Positions 1 to 7,537 of a stretch of 39,919 bases of DNA are shown here, in pieces (positions within the stretch are counted from its first letter, which is position 1; every line of letters starts with the position of its first letter). The position numbers and the translations under genes are program-made. The stretch is from Lysobacteraceae bacterium (lineage in GTDB: Bacteria; Pseudomonadota; Gammaproteobacteria; Xanthomonadales; BQJN01). The stretch lies in contig BQJN01000038.1 in the NCBI GenBank assembly GCA_021604725.1, positions 1 to 39,919 on the forward strand. The letters run 5' to 3'. The notes under the pieces were generated by a model. The model made no database searches. It was given only the letters and a program-made list of their open reading frames with translations, and had not been told where the DNA came from.

Positions 1-569
1 ACACCGTTCAGATCCCCTCCGGTGCGACCAACCTGGCGGTCAGCATTTCAGGTGGCAGCGGCGATGCGGATCTGTATCTGCGAGCCGGCTCTCAACCTAC
101 CACCAGCGCATACGATTGTCGTCCGTACCTTAATGGCAACAACGAGACCTGCAATGTAGCGAGCCCATCTACGGGCACGTATCACATCGGGATTCGCGCC
201 TATTCGAGCTTCTCGGGTGTGACCGTAACTGCCAGTTGGGATGAGAACAACAACCCACCACCGACTGGTGGCGGCGGTACCGTGAACAACATTTCAGCCA
301 GCCGTAATCAGTGGAAACACTACACACTGACCGTCCCGGCCGGCATGGGACAGTTGAAGGTTGATATCTCTGGTGGCTCCGGCGATGCCGACCTTTACGT
401 TCGTCGTGGTGCGCAACCGACGACCAGCTCGTACGACTGTCGCCCCTATTTGAATGGCAATAACGAAACTTGCACATTCAACAACCCGGCGGCCGACACC
501 TGGCACATCAGCATTCGCGCCTACCGTACGTTCTCCGGTGTAACCCTGGACGCGTACTACACGCCGTAA
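1..569 (+). CDS. C-terminal part of a secreted PPC-domain protein, probably a protease
   Basis: The reading frame is open from base 3 to the TAA at 567-569, so the gene begins upstream of the window. About 188 residues are visible, forming one nearly complete and one complete PPC (bacterial pre-peptidase C-terminal) domain. Each carries the SGGSGDADLY core and a QPTTS-YDCRPYLNGNNETC stretch with two cysteines. A Gly/Pro-rich linker (NNNPPPTGGGG) joins them. PPC domains usually sit at the C-terminus of secreted proteases and are often removed on maturation. The repeats closely match those of the S8 protease encoded next on the same strand, so this is very likely the end of a paralogous exoprotease. 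The catalytic domain is not in view, so the peptidase family is inferred. Confidence 0.85.
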   Translation, partial: TVQIPSGATNLAVSISGGSGDADLYLRAGSQPTTSAYDCRPYLNGNNETCNVASPSTGTYHIGIRAYSSFSGVTVTASWDENNNPPPTGGGGTVNNISASRNQWKHYTLTVPAGMGQLKVDISGGSGDADLYVRRGAQPTTSSYDCRPYLNGNNETCTFNNPAADTWHISIRAYRTFSGVTLDAYYTP

Positions 570-593
570 CGCCCAGACTAGTCTGGAACCCAC

Positions 594-624
594 CAAAGGG
601 CCGGCTCATTGCCGGCCCTTTTCT
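594..624 (+). terminator. Rho-independent terminator of the upstream PPC-protein gene
   Basis: A GC-rich stem (AAGGGCCGGC paired with GCCGGCCCTT, loop TCATT) begins about 25 bases after the stop codon and runs into a T-rich tract (TTTTCTTT). This is a classic intrinsic terminator. Confidence 0.85.
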
Positions 625-1007
625 TTGGGTCGGCCGATAAAAAGTCATTGGCGTCATCAAGCCTCAATATTGGAGGTCTGGCACCGCGCCATCCATGATT
701 TTTGGTGATGATTTCATGCTTTTCACGACGCCATTGGCGAAGTTTCAGGTTCGAACACACACACGTCAAAACGCCGGCATCAAGCAAAATCAATGTGTTA
801 CATCGTGTTTCACGACGGATTGCACGACCTCACAAGGCTTACACATTTTCTTCACATAAGCTGTTGCATAATCGGCGGGTCTTGTAATACAGCAGACATA
901 TAGATGATTTAGTCAACAGGGTTTCGGCAAGCAAACAACACGCCTGGTCGACCTCAAAGCAATAAACGCACACTGTTGAATATGTCGGACAAGCTGAAAG
1001 ACAAGAA
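625..1007 (+). other. Intergenic region upstream of the S8 protease, with a weak promoter candidate
   Basis: No credible gene is present; short open frames here have no recognisable features. The stretch is more AT-rich than its surroundings. The best promoter-like pair is TTGCAT at 864-869 with TAATAC at 885-890. Its 15-base spacing is short, and a TG three bases before the -10 hexamer may compensate. If real, it would give a leader of nearly 290 bases ahead of the protease start at 1181. The call is weak. Confidence 0.3.
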
Positions 1008-1177
1008 GCCCGCGGGGGGCTCCAACAAATATAAAAACAGCCTACGGGCTGCACCCTCATCGGATGAGAAAGAACAAACCTCAACGGGATCGTTACCCTG
1101 CGAGGGCAGGTCGCAAAGACGGCCTGATGATGAGAATCGTTATCTGCAATAACGTTATTAAGACTGAGGGAGGTCTT
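1008..1177 (+). promoter_or_regulatory. Hairpin-rich 5' leader of the S8 protease gene, possible riboswitch-like element
   Basis: Six short hairpins follow one another: 1008-1020 (GCCC/GGGC), 1038-1051 (CAGCC, TACG loop, GGCTG), 1056-1068 (CTCAT/ATGAG), 1097-1110 (CCTGC, GAGG, GCAGG), 1138-1154 (CGTTAT/ATAACG) and 1160-1177 (AAGAC/GTCTT). The last one places the Shine-Dalgarno bases GGGAGG in its loop and stem. Right after the fourth hairpin comes TCGCAAAGAC followed by GGCCT. This resembles the CGCAAAG core next to the P1b hairpin of cyclic-di-GMP-I (GEMM) riboswitches. The 3' half of that family's core (GCC-GG-UGCC-like) was not found, and the loop is not a GNRA tetraloop. The structured leader is seen directly; the ligand class is a guess. 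Confidence 0.4.
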
Positions 1178-1180
1178 TAC

Positions 1181-3703
1181 ATGAGTAAGCAGAAGAAACT
1201 CAGGTTGTTACCCAGCCTGATCATCGGAGCTCTAGCCATCAGCAATCCTGCTGATGCCGAGTTCATCACCGACAAAGCCTTGTCCTATGACGGCAGCGCC
1301 AACGCGACCATGAGTGTCCCGGCCGGCGAGTCCGCACAGTTCATCGTCAAATTTCGCGACGTCAAGTCGTTCGATGGCGAGATCAAGGACCTGCGCAAGG
1401 CATTGAGCCGCAAGGCAGCCTCGGCCAGCGACCTGAAAAACCTGGTCGAACTGGAATCGAAGGCCCTTGAAGCCACTTTGTTGCAAGAGAGTCAATCTCG
1501 AGTGCAAACCCTGGCTGCCAAATCAGGCATGAAGATCGCGCATGAGCGTTGGGTTTCCACCGGTGCGGATCTGATCAGCGTTGACACCAAGTCAATGGGC
1601 ATGTCGTTGAAGGACATTGAAGCTGCACTGGAATCGATGGACGGGGTTGAGTACGTCGATTTCAACGCGCGCATGTATCCGATGTTCACACCGAACGATC
1701 CGAGCTACAGCTCACAGTGGCATTATTTTGAGTCCACTGCCGGCATGAACCTGCCAGACGCTTGGGACGTCTCAACCGGTTCAGGCGCGGTCGTCGCAGT
1801 GCTCGATACGGGTCACCGTCCGCACAATGACCTGGCAGGCAACATCATCGGCGGCTATGACTTCGTCTCCAGCGCCTCAAGCGCCCGTGACGGTAATGGC
1901 CGTGACTCCAATGCTGAGGACGAAGGTGACTGGGTTGCATCGGCCAACGAATGCTATTCCGGTAGCCAGCCGAGCAACAGCTCGTGGCACGGCACTCACG
2001 TTTCAGGAACGGTTGCTGCAGTTACCAACAACAACAACGGTGTTGCTGGTGTTGCGTTCAACGCTAGTCTCCTGTCAGTCCGGGTTCTCGCCAAGTGCGG
2101 CGGCAGCCTGGCCGACATCGCCGATGCCATTATCTGGGCCTCTGGTGGTTCGGTATCTGGCGTGCCATCAAACTCCAACCCAGCTGATGCCATCAATATG
2201 AGCCTCGGTGGCGGTGGATCTTGTGATTCGACTTATCAAAGCGCGATTAATACCGCTGTCAACAACGGCACTGCGGTGGTCGTTGCTGCTGGTAACGAAA
2301 ATCAGAATGCGTCGAATTCACGTCCTGCCAACTGCTCTAACGTGATCACCGTTGCAGCATTGGATCGTCAAGGCAACCGCGCCTACTACTCGAACTACGG
2401 TTCAGTAATCGACGTTTCAGCGCCTGGTGGCGAGACCCAAACATCCAGCAATGGCGTTTTGTCTACGTTGAACTCGGGTTCGACCACGCCAAGCTCTGAT
2501 AGCTATGCTTACTATCAGGGCACCTCCATGGCAACGCCACACGTGGCCGGCCTGGCAGCACTGATGATGTCTGATGACCCGTCAATGACGCCGGCACAGG
2601 TTGAGAGCACCATGAAGAGCTCCGCTCGCGCAATCCCGGGCAGCTGCTCTGGTGGCTGTGGCTCAGGTCTGGTTGACGCGGCTGCCGCTTTGGGCGGCAG
2701 CACCCCACCACCCCCACCACCTGGTGGCGGCGAGCTGGATAACGGCGTAACGGTCGGTGGCATTTCAGGGTCGACAGGCTCATGGACCCACTACACGATC
2801 GACCTGCCGTCTGGCGCTACCAACCTTTCGGTCGTCATGTCTGGCGGCAGCGGTGATGCTGATCTGTACACACGTGATGCAGCTCAACCAACCACGAGCA
2901 GCTATGATTGCCGCCCGTACCAGTCTGGCAACAGCGAGTCATGTAGCGATGCCAGCCCGAGCGCAGGCACGTACTACGTCAGCATTCGCGCCTATTCTAC
3001 GTTCTCCGGTGTTTCTCTGACCGCAAGCTGGGATGACCCCGCGCCGCCTCCGCCTCCCCCACCACCAGGTGGCGGTGACCTAGGTAACGGCGACTCAGTA
3101 ACAGGGCTGTCTGGTTCAACTGGAAACTGGGACTACTACACAGTAGAGATTCCGTCTGGGGCGACAGATCTGGTCGTCACCATGTCAGGCGGCACTGGCG
3201 ATGCGGATCTGTATGTTCGCTCTGGCTCACAGCCGACCACGTCATCCTATGACTGCCGTCCGTACCTCAACGGCAATAACGAGACTTGCACCATCGCAAC
3301 TCCGACCGCTGGTACCTACCACATCGGGCTCCGCGCCTACTCTAGCTATAGTGGTGTGACCCTGTCAGTCAGCTGGAACGAAGGTACACCACCGCCAAGT
3401 GGCGGCGGCGGCACCGTGAACAACATTTCTGCCACCACTGGCAACTGGAAGCACTACACGCTGACAGTACCGGCGGGCATGGGTAGCCTGGATGTAGACA
3501 TCTCAGGCGGCTCAGGCGATGGCGATTTGTACGTCCGCTTTGGCTCGCAGCCGACGACCAGCAGCTACGACTGCCGTCCGTACAAGAACGGCAACAACGA
3601 GAGCTGCTCGTTCAACAACCCGGCAGCCGGCACATGGCACATCAGCATTCGTGCCTACAGCACCTTCTCAGGTGTAACGCTGGACGCGTACTACAATCCC
3701 TAA
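1181..3703 (+). CDS. Secreted subtilisin-like serine protease (S8) with three C-terminal PPC domains
   Basis: This is an 840-residue exoprotease. The ATG at 1181 is chosen over the in-frame ATG at 1064 because GAGGGAGGT lies 8 bases upstream and a signal peptide starts there (KQKKLRLL, hydrophobic core, cleavage near ADA-E at about residue 27). A propeptide of about 130 residues follows, with an inhibitor-like end (MDGVEYVDFN). The S8 catalytic domain spans about residues 160-505, with the triad at Asp209 (VLDTGH), His270 (WHGTHVSGT) and Ser449 (GTSMATPHVAG), and the oxyanion Asn in AAGNENQ. Three PPC domains at about 518-620, 630-730 and 745-840 are joined by poly-Pro/Gly linkers. It is probably exported by Sec and released by type II secretion. 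The upstream gene carries the same PPC repeats, so the two form a tandem paralogous pair. Confidence 0.95.
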   Translation: MSKQKKLRLLPSLIIGALAISNPADAEFITDKALSYDGSANATMSVPAGESAQFIVKFRDVKSFDGEIKDLRKALSRKAASASDLKNLVELESKALEATLLQESQSRVQTLAAKSGMKIAHERWVSTGADLISVDTKSMGMSLKDIEAALESMDGVEYVDFNARMYPMFTPNDPSYSSQWHYFESTAGMNLPDAWDVSTGSGAVVAVLDTGHRPHNDLAGNIIGGYDFVSSASSARDGNGRDSNAEDEGDWVASANECYSGSQPSNSSWHGTHVSGTVAAVTNNNNGVAGVAFNASLLSVRVLAKCGGSLADIADAIIWASGGSVSGVPSNSNPADAINMSLGGGGSCDSTYQSAINTAVNNGTAVVVAAGNENQNASNSRPANCSNVITVAALDRQGNRAYYSNYGSVIDVSAPGGETQTSSNGVLSTLNSGSTTPSSDSYAYYQGTSMATPHVAGLAALMMSDDPSMTPAQVESTMKSSARAIPGSCSGGCGSGLVDAAAALGGSTPPPPPPGGGELDNGVTVGGISGSTGSWTHYTIDLPSGATNLSVVMSGGSGDADLYTRDAAQPTTSSYDCRPYQSGNSESCSDASPSAGTYYVSIRAYSTFSGVSLTASWDDPAPPPPPPPPGGGDLGNGDSVTGLSGSTGNWDYYTVEIPSGATDLVVTMSGGTGDADLYVRSGSQPTTSSYDCRPYLNGNNETCTIATPTAGTYHIGLRAYSSYSGVTLSVSWNEGTPPPSGGGGTVNNISATTGNWKHYTLTVPAGMGSLDVDISGGSGDGDLYVRFGSQPTTSSYDCRPYKNGNNESCSFNNPAAGTWHISIRAYSTFSGVTLDAYYNP

Positions 3704-3731
3704 ACTTCGGGACTAGTACCAAAACCAAAAG

Positions 3732-3761
3732 GCCGGCAGTGTTTCACTGCCGGCTTTTTTT
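3732..3761 (+). terminator. Rho-independent terminator after the S8 protease, possibly bidirectional
   Basis: A perfect 10-bp stem (GCCGGCAGTG / CACTGCCGGC) with loop TTT is followed by eight T. An A-rich run (AACCAAAA) precedes the stem, so it could also stop transcription arriving from the convergent GntR gene. Confidence 0.9.
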
Positions 3762-3948
3762 GTGCGCGCAATAGGGACGCAAAAATGTGCCGCTCAGCTC
3801 AAAATTCCGGCCCAACGACAACGCACAGCAATTTGCAACGATCAGGCACAGCATCGGATGCCATCGGCTACTCCACCGGTTAAGGCGTTCATTGAGTGGG
3901 TTGTGGAAGCTTGTGAAAGCTGAAAAGCCCCGACCTTCAGGCAGGACT

Positions 3949-4656
3949 CTAGCGGCCGACCAAGGGTCTCAGTTTGATCTCAATCTGATGGGTCATGTCG
4001 CGTGCAATTTTTCTTGCACGCTCAGGGTCACCGTCGATCATTGCATCAAACAACACACGGTGATCGTTGGTATTGCCGTGCTGGTCCAGTTTGTACAAGT
4101 CGATCAACTCAAAGCCGAATCGCAAAGTGGTTGCGACCAGTGGCTTCATGTTGATGAAAAAGCGATTTGCCGTCGCATCCAGAATACCCAGATGAAAATC
4201 AAGATCGGCCTGAAGAATGCCCTCTTCACCGGCCCCCTCCTTGTCCATTTCTACCAGTGCCTGGTCCATCGGGCTGAAATCTACTCGCGAGCGACGGTGC
4301 GCAACGATAGCGCAGGCCTCCGGCTCAATCGCCAGGCGAGTTTGTGCCAATTCAAAAAGCAGTTGGTGCGAGTAGTCCGTTTCCTGCAACCATTGCAGGA
4401 CATCTGGATCCAGCAGGTTCCAAAACTCGTGTTCAGTGACTCGAGTGCCGTCGCGCCGACGACTACTGACCAAACCCTTGGCTGCCAACAACTTGATGGC
4501 TTCTCTGACCGTACTGCGGCCAACTCCAAATAGTCGTGTTAGTTCGAATTCGGTCGGCAACAATTCGCCTGGCTGATACTTGCCCTTGACGATTGCGCCC
4601 CCCATGCGAGCACCGATCTTGTTCCCAATACTTTGACGTTCGGCCAAGTCGATCAC
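3949..4656 (-). CDS. GntR-family transcriptional regulator, FadR subfamily
   Basis: A 235-residue regulator with an N-terminal winged helix-turn-helix at about residues 10-75 (YQPGELLPTEFELTRLFGVG then STVREAIKLL). A C-terminal all-helical FCD ligand-binding domain follows at about 90-225, with Asp/His candidates for metal or acid binding (DLDFHLGILDATANRFF, NDHRVLFDAM). FCD regulators usually sense sugar acids or other carboxylates. The start is uncertain. The GTG at 4656 abuts AGGA with no spacing, and an in-frame stop lies just upstream. A TTG at 4647 sits 8 bases after AGGAG and is the better-placed start. It follows moeB by about 50 bases, but no metabolic target gene lies beside it, so its regulon is probably elsewhere. 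Confidence 0.85.
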   Translation of the reverse strand: MIDLAERQSIGNKIGARMGGAIVKGKYQPGELLPTEFELTRLFGVGRSTVREAIKLLAAKGLVSSRRRDGTRVTEHEFWNLLDPDVLQWLQETDYSHQLLFELAQTRLAIEPEACAIVAHRRSRVDFSPMDQALVEMDKEGAGEEGILQADLDFHLGILDATANRFFINMKPLVATTLRFGFELIDLYKLDQHGNTNDHRVLFDAMIDGDPERARKIARDMTHQIEIKLRPLVGR

Positions 4657-4669
4657 TCCTCGAAGTTAA

Positions 4670-4699
4670 TGTACGACATATCAATCTACTGATCGTACA
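4670..4699. promoter_or_regulatory. Inverted repeat upstream of the GntR gene, possible operator
   Basis: TGTACGA at 4670-4676 and TCGTACA at 4693-4699 form a perfect 7-bp inverted repeat with a 16-base centre, lying between the moeB stop and the GntR start. FCD-type GntR proteins often repress their own genes through such palindromes. Autoregulation is inferred from position. Confidence 0.45.
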
Positions 4700-4705
4700 A
4701 AGAGA

Positions 4706-5782
4706 CTATCCCCTAGCGCAAGCAGGACAGTTGGAATCGGCGCGCAGTTTAACCTCTCGAAAACCACCATTCATCGCATTGAACAACAGCAAACGACCGA
4801 CCAATGGGCGTCCCAGACCTAACAGCACCTTTATCGCCTCAGTTGCTTGCAGCGTACCGATGACACCAGGCAACACGCCCAAAACGCCGGCCTGCGCGCA
4901 GTTTGGTGCATCATCTGCTGGCGGCGGTTCCGGAAAAAGGCATCGATAGCAGGGCCCGTTTCTCGAGTCGAATACACTGACCTGCCCTTCAAACCTGAAA
5001 ATCGCACCGTAGACCAGAGGGATCTGAGCGGCGACGCAAGCATCGTTGAGCGCATAGCGTGTATCGAGATTGTCGCTGCAGTCGACAACCACATCGGCCT
5101 GGTCAATAAGGCCTGCAACGTTTTTGCTACTGACCCTTTCCAGCAATGGGTGAATGGAAATCTCACTATTGACATCGGTCAAGACTTCACTGGCCGATGC
5201 CACCTTGTGAACGCCCAAGCGAGATTCGGCATGCAGAATTTGGCGATGAAGGTTGGACATCTCGACGCGATCATCGTCAATTAGCACCAATTGCCCGACA
5301 CCAGCGGCCGCCAGGTACAACGCTACCGGGGACCCAAGGCCGCCGGCACCGACGATGACCGCTCGGCTGGCCTTCAACTTGCGCTGGCCATCTACACCCA
5401 TTTCCGGAAGGATCATTTGGCGTGCATAGCGACCGGATGCGAAGGCTGTGTCGGCAGCGGCCCAAGGCAGGTTTTGTTCTCGCCAGGCCGCAACGCCCTG
5501 TTGAACCGAAAATGCCATTACACCCGCCGCGCGCGCCATCGCCGCCGCCTGCAAGGATCGTACTCCACCGGCACAAATGAATACTACTTGGTCATTATTG
5601 TCCGCCGTGCTCTTCAATGATTCGGGTGTCATCGCTGACAGAGCATGGTGTATTGAGCCGGCCGGATAACCCATCACACGCTCAGCTTCCTCGCGAACAT
5701 CAACCAAGATAGCATCGCCACAGTCTGTTCGACTCAAGGCTTCAGCAGCGCCAAGTTCGATATTTTCCTTAGACATGCTCAT
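4706..5782 (-). CDS. moeB: MoeB/ThiF-type adenylyltransferase with an N-terminal rhodanese domain
   Basis: A 358-residue E1-like enzyme predicted to adenylate the C-terminal Gly-Gly of a small sulfur carrier (MoaD, perhaps also ThiS). The N-terminal 110 residues are a rhodanese domain (ILVDVREEAE, active loop CAGGVRS with Cys70), which could supply persulfide sulfur. The MoeB part follows: nucleotide loop GAGGLGSP at 145-152, NLHRQ at 177-181, zinc cysteines C278/C281 and C352/C355, and a candidate catalytic Cys295 in CAQAGVLGVLPG. The usual eukaryotic and many bacterial fusions carry the rhodanese at the C-terminus, so the order here is reversed. It overlaps moeA by 14 bases. A second ATG at 5776 has the better-spaced GGA. 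The neighbours moeA and mobA support a role in molybdenum cofactor synthesis. Confidence 0.88.
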   Translation of the reverse strand: MSMSKENIELGAAEALSRTDCGDAILVDVREEAERVMGYPAGSIHHALSAMTPESLKSTADNNDQVVFICAGGVRSLQAAAMARAAGVMAFSVQQGVAAWREQNLPWAAADTAFASGRYARQMILPEMGVDGQRKLKASRAVIVGAGGLGSPVALYLAAAGVGQLVLIDDDRVEMSNLHRQILHAESRLGVHKVASASEVLTDVNSEISIHPLLERVSSKNVAGLIDQADVVVDCSDNLDTRYALNDACVAAQIPLVYGAIFRFEGQVSVFDSRNGPCYRCLFPEPPPADDAPNCAQAGVLGVLPGVIGTLQATEAIKVLLGLGRPLVGRLLLFNAMNGGFREVKLRADSNCPACARG

Positions 5783-6983
5783 TTCCAGGCAACAGTTGGG
5801 AGAAGGGATAAACCGTCACCACCGCCCCATGGGCAAACTCGAACGTGTTGGCAGCAAGCTCGATCAGACAGTTTGCTGTTGTCAGGCCAGACAACTGCCC
5901 GGAGCCTTGAGCGGATACCGGCGTCACGATGAGTTGGTCGCCTTCGCGTGCCCACTGCCCACGTTGATACTCAAGACGGGGCGTCCGTTTGCGCACAGAT
6001 GTCTGCAGATGAGCCGGCAGGCCGGACGGAAAGGACTTTTCGCGTCCCTGCAGGCGCCACAACGACGGCAACACGATCATCAGGAAGCAGATCAGCGAGG
6101 ACACGGGGTTGCCTGGCAAGCCATACCAGGGACGGCCGTTCACTTCACCGAGCATGAAAGGCTTTCCCGGTTTCATCAAAATGCGCCACAGGTTTAGTCG
6201 GCCGAGCTCACAGACTACATCTTTGACCACATCAGCCTCGCCTACAGAAACACCACCTACAGATATGACAGCATCATGTTGGGCAGAAACCGAGCGAGCC
6301 AGTTCACGCGTTGCCTGAACATCATCATCCACTCGGTAAAGATTAACTTTAGCGCCCGCGGCCTGGATAATGCTGGCCATCATGATTGAGTTGCTGTCGT
6401 ATATCGAACCGGAGGCCAGTGATTCACCGGGCGACACCAATTCAGTACCCGTCGTCACCAGCGCAACGCTGGGTCGCGCAAACACCTGAACCTGGTGATG
6501 ACCGGTCGCTGCCAGTGCGGCCTGGTGGCTGACACCGATCAGTTCACCCTTTTCGACGACCGGGACCCCAATTGCGAAATCTTCACCCGCCGGACGGATG
6601 TTCTGGCCTACTCGAACGTCGCCGTCAATACGGGCATTGTTATCAATGAATTCAAGTTGCTCGCGCGCGACAACGACATCAGCGCCGCGGGGAACAGCTG
6701 CGCCGGTCATGATCTTCATGCACTGACCAACTGGCAGGGTCGATATAGCGTGTCCGGCCAAGACGGTGCCGCAAACCGGCAGCAAGTTTTTTACGTCGCT
6801 GTGGCGTAACGCTATTCCGTCCATCGCCGAGTTGGCGAAGGGCGGAGCTGCGCTCCTGGCGTTTGCAGTTTCGGCGCAGATGCGTCCGTGGCTGGCTGCC
6901 AGAGGCAACGTTTCTATTGCCGTGGGCGGTGGCGTCGACGTCGCAGCCAACTCACGCGCCTTTACTACCTCGATTGGATCCAT
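5769..6983 (-). CDS. moeA: Molybdopterin molybdenumtransferase MoeA
   Basis: A protein of about 404 residues that inserts molybdate into adenylated molybdopterin in the cytoplasm. Family features in order: an N-terminal segment with PPFANSAMDGIAL, a central domain with MTGAAVPRGADVVVAREQ, a MogA-like domain with VALVTTGTELVSPGE, SGSIYDSNS, SVGGVSVGEADVVKDV and the MKPGKPFMLG / WYGLPGNPVSSLICF motifs, and a C-terminal beta domain ending near residue 404. The length is normal. The ATG at 6983 is preferred over the one at 6992 because GAGG is about 10 bases upstream of it and only one base from the other. It overlaps mobA at its 5' end and moeB at its 3' end, so the three are almost certainly co-translated. 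Confidence 0.94.
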   Translation of the reverse strand: MDPIEVVKARELAATSTPPPTAIETLPLAASHGRICAETANARSAAPPFANSAMDGIALRHSDVKNLLPVCGTVLAGHAISTLPVGQCMKIMTGAAVPRGADVVVAREQLEFIDNNARIDGDVRVGQNIRPAGEDFAIGVPVVEKGELIGVSHQAALAATGHHQVQVFARPSVALVTTGTELVSPGESLASGSIYDSNSIMMASIIQAAGAKVNLYRVDDDVQATRELARSVSAQHDAVISVGGVSVGEADVVKDVVCELGRLNLWRILMKPGKPFMLGEVNGRPWYGLPGNPVSSLICFLMIVLPSLWRLQGREKSFPSGLPAHLQTSVRKRTPRLEYQRGQWAREGDQLIVTPVSAQGSGQLSGLTTANCLIELAANTFEFAHGAVVTVYPFSQLLPGNEHV

Positions 6984-7537
6984 TGTTCGCATGCCTCAAT
7001 ATCAACCGGGCGATTGCAGTTGGCGGTCTCCCGTCGGTCCACATCTATGTCAGCACCAGGAATGCCAAGTGCCCGCAAAGCCTTGAACAGAGACCCAGTG
7101 TTGCAGCCCTGCTCCAGCCATCGTTGTATGTCGTCATGATCCAGTTTAATGCACAACACGTCATCGCCATGACACCGCAGGTGTGCCGATGGTGCCGGGT
7201 AGCGCAATAACCTAATCCAGGTGTCGGTGGTCAGCGCTGGCAGGTCGCAGGCGGTAATCAATACGTCGTGAGCAACGAGGTGCGATAAGGCAGTCACCAC
7301 GCCAGCCAGAGGGCCATGGCCAGCTTCCGGCAAATCTGAGAGTACCTCATCGGCAAGACGGGCATGTCGGGACACTTGGTGATTGGCGACAATCAGTACG
7401 CGGTCAACCACAGGTTTGAGTGCGTCAACTACATGCTCAATCATCGGCTTGCCGGCGACCATTTCCCAGGCCTTGTCGGACCCGCCCATACGTCGGCTGC
7501 GCCCGCCTGCCAACACAACGCCGACTCGGGCCTTCAC
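6965..7537 (-). CDS. mobA: Molybdenum cofactor guanylyltransferase MobA
   Basis: A 190-residue nucleotidyltransferase that adds GMP to molybdopterin to make the guanine dinucleotide cofactor. The N-terminal signature VVLAGGRSRRMGGSDKAW binds GTP. Further signatures are GHGPLAGVVTAL and the metal-binding ITACDLPALT. The length is typical. Its GTG start overlaps the der stop (GTGA at 7534-7537), which implies translational coupling to der. With moeA and moeB it covers the late steps of Mo-cofactor synthesis; the early moa genes are not in this window. Confidence 0.93.
   Translation of the reverse strand: MKARVGVVLAGGRSRRMGGSDKAWEMVAGKPMIEHVVDALKPVVDRVLIVANHQVSRHARLADEVLSDLPEAGHGPLAGVVTALSHLVAHDVLITACDLPALTTDTWIRLLRYPAPSAHLRCHGDDVLCIKLDHDDIQRWLEQGCNTGSLFKALRALGIPGADIDVDRRETANCNRPVDIEACEQWIQSR

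Noticed and set aside
1064..1180. Upstream in-frame start giving an 879-residue S8 protease
   Set aside because: The extension would bury the signal peptide, and the ATG at 1181 has a near-perfect ribosome-binding site. The segment is better explained as a structured leader.
3787..4533. Long plus-strand open frame of 248 codons
   Set aside because: It lies antisense to the well-supported GntR gene and has no domain features; it is a shadow of the GC-rich coding strand.
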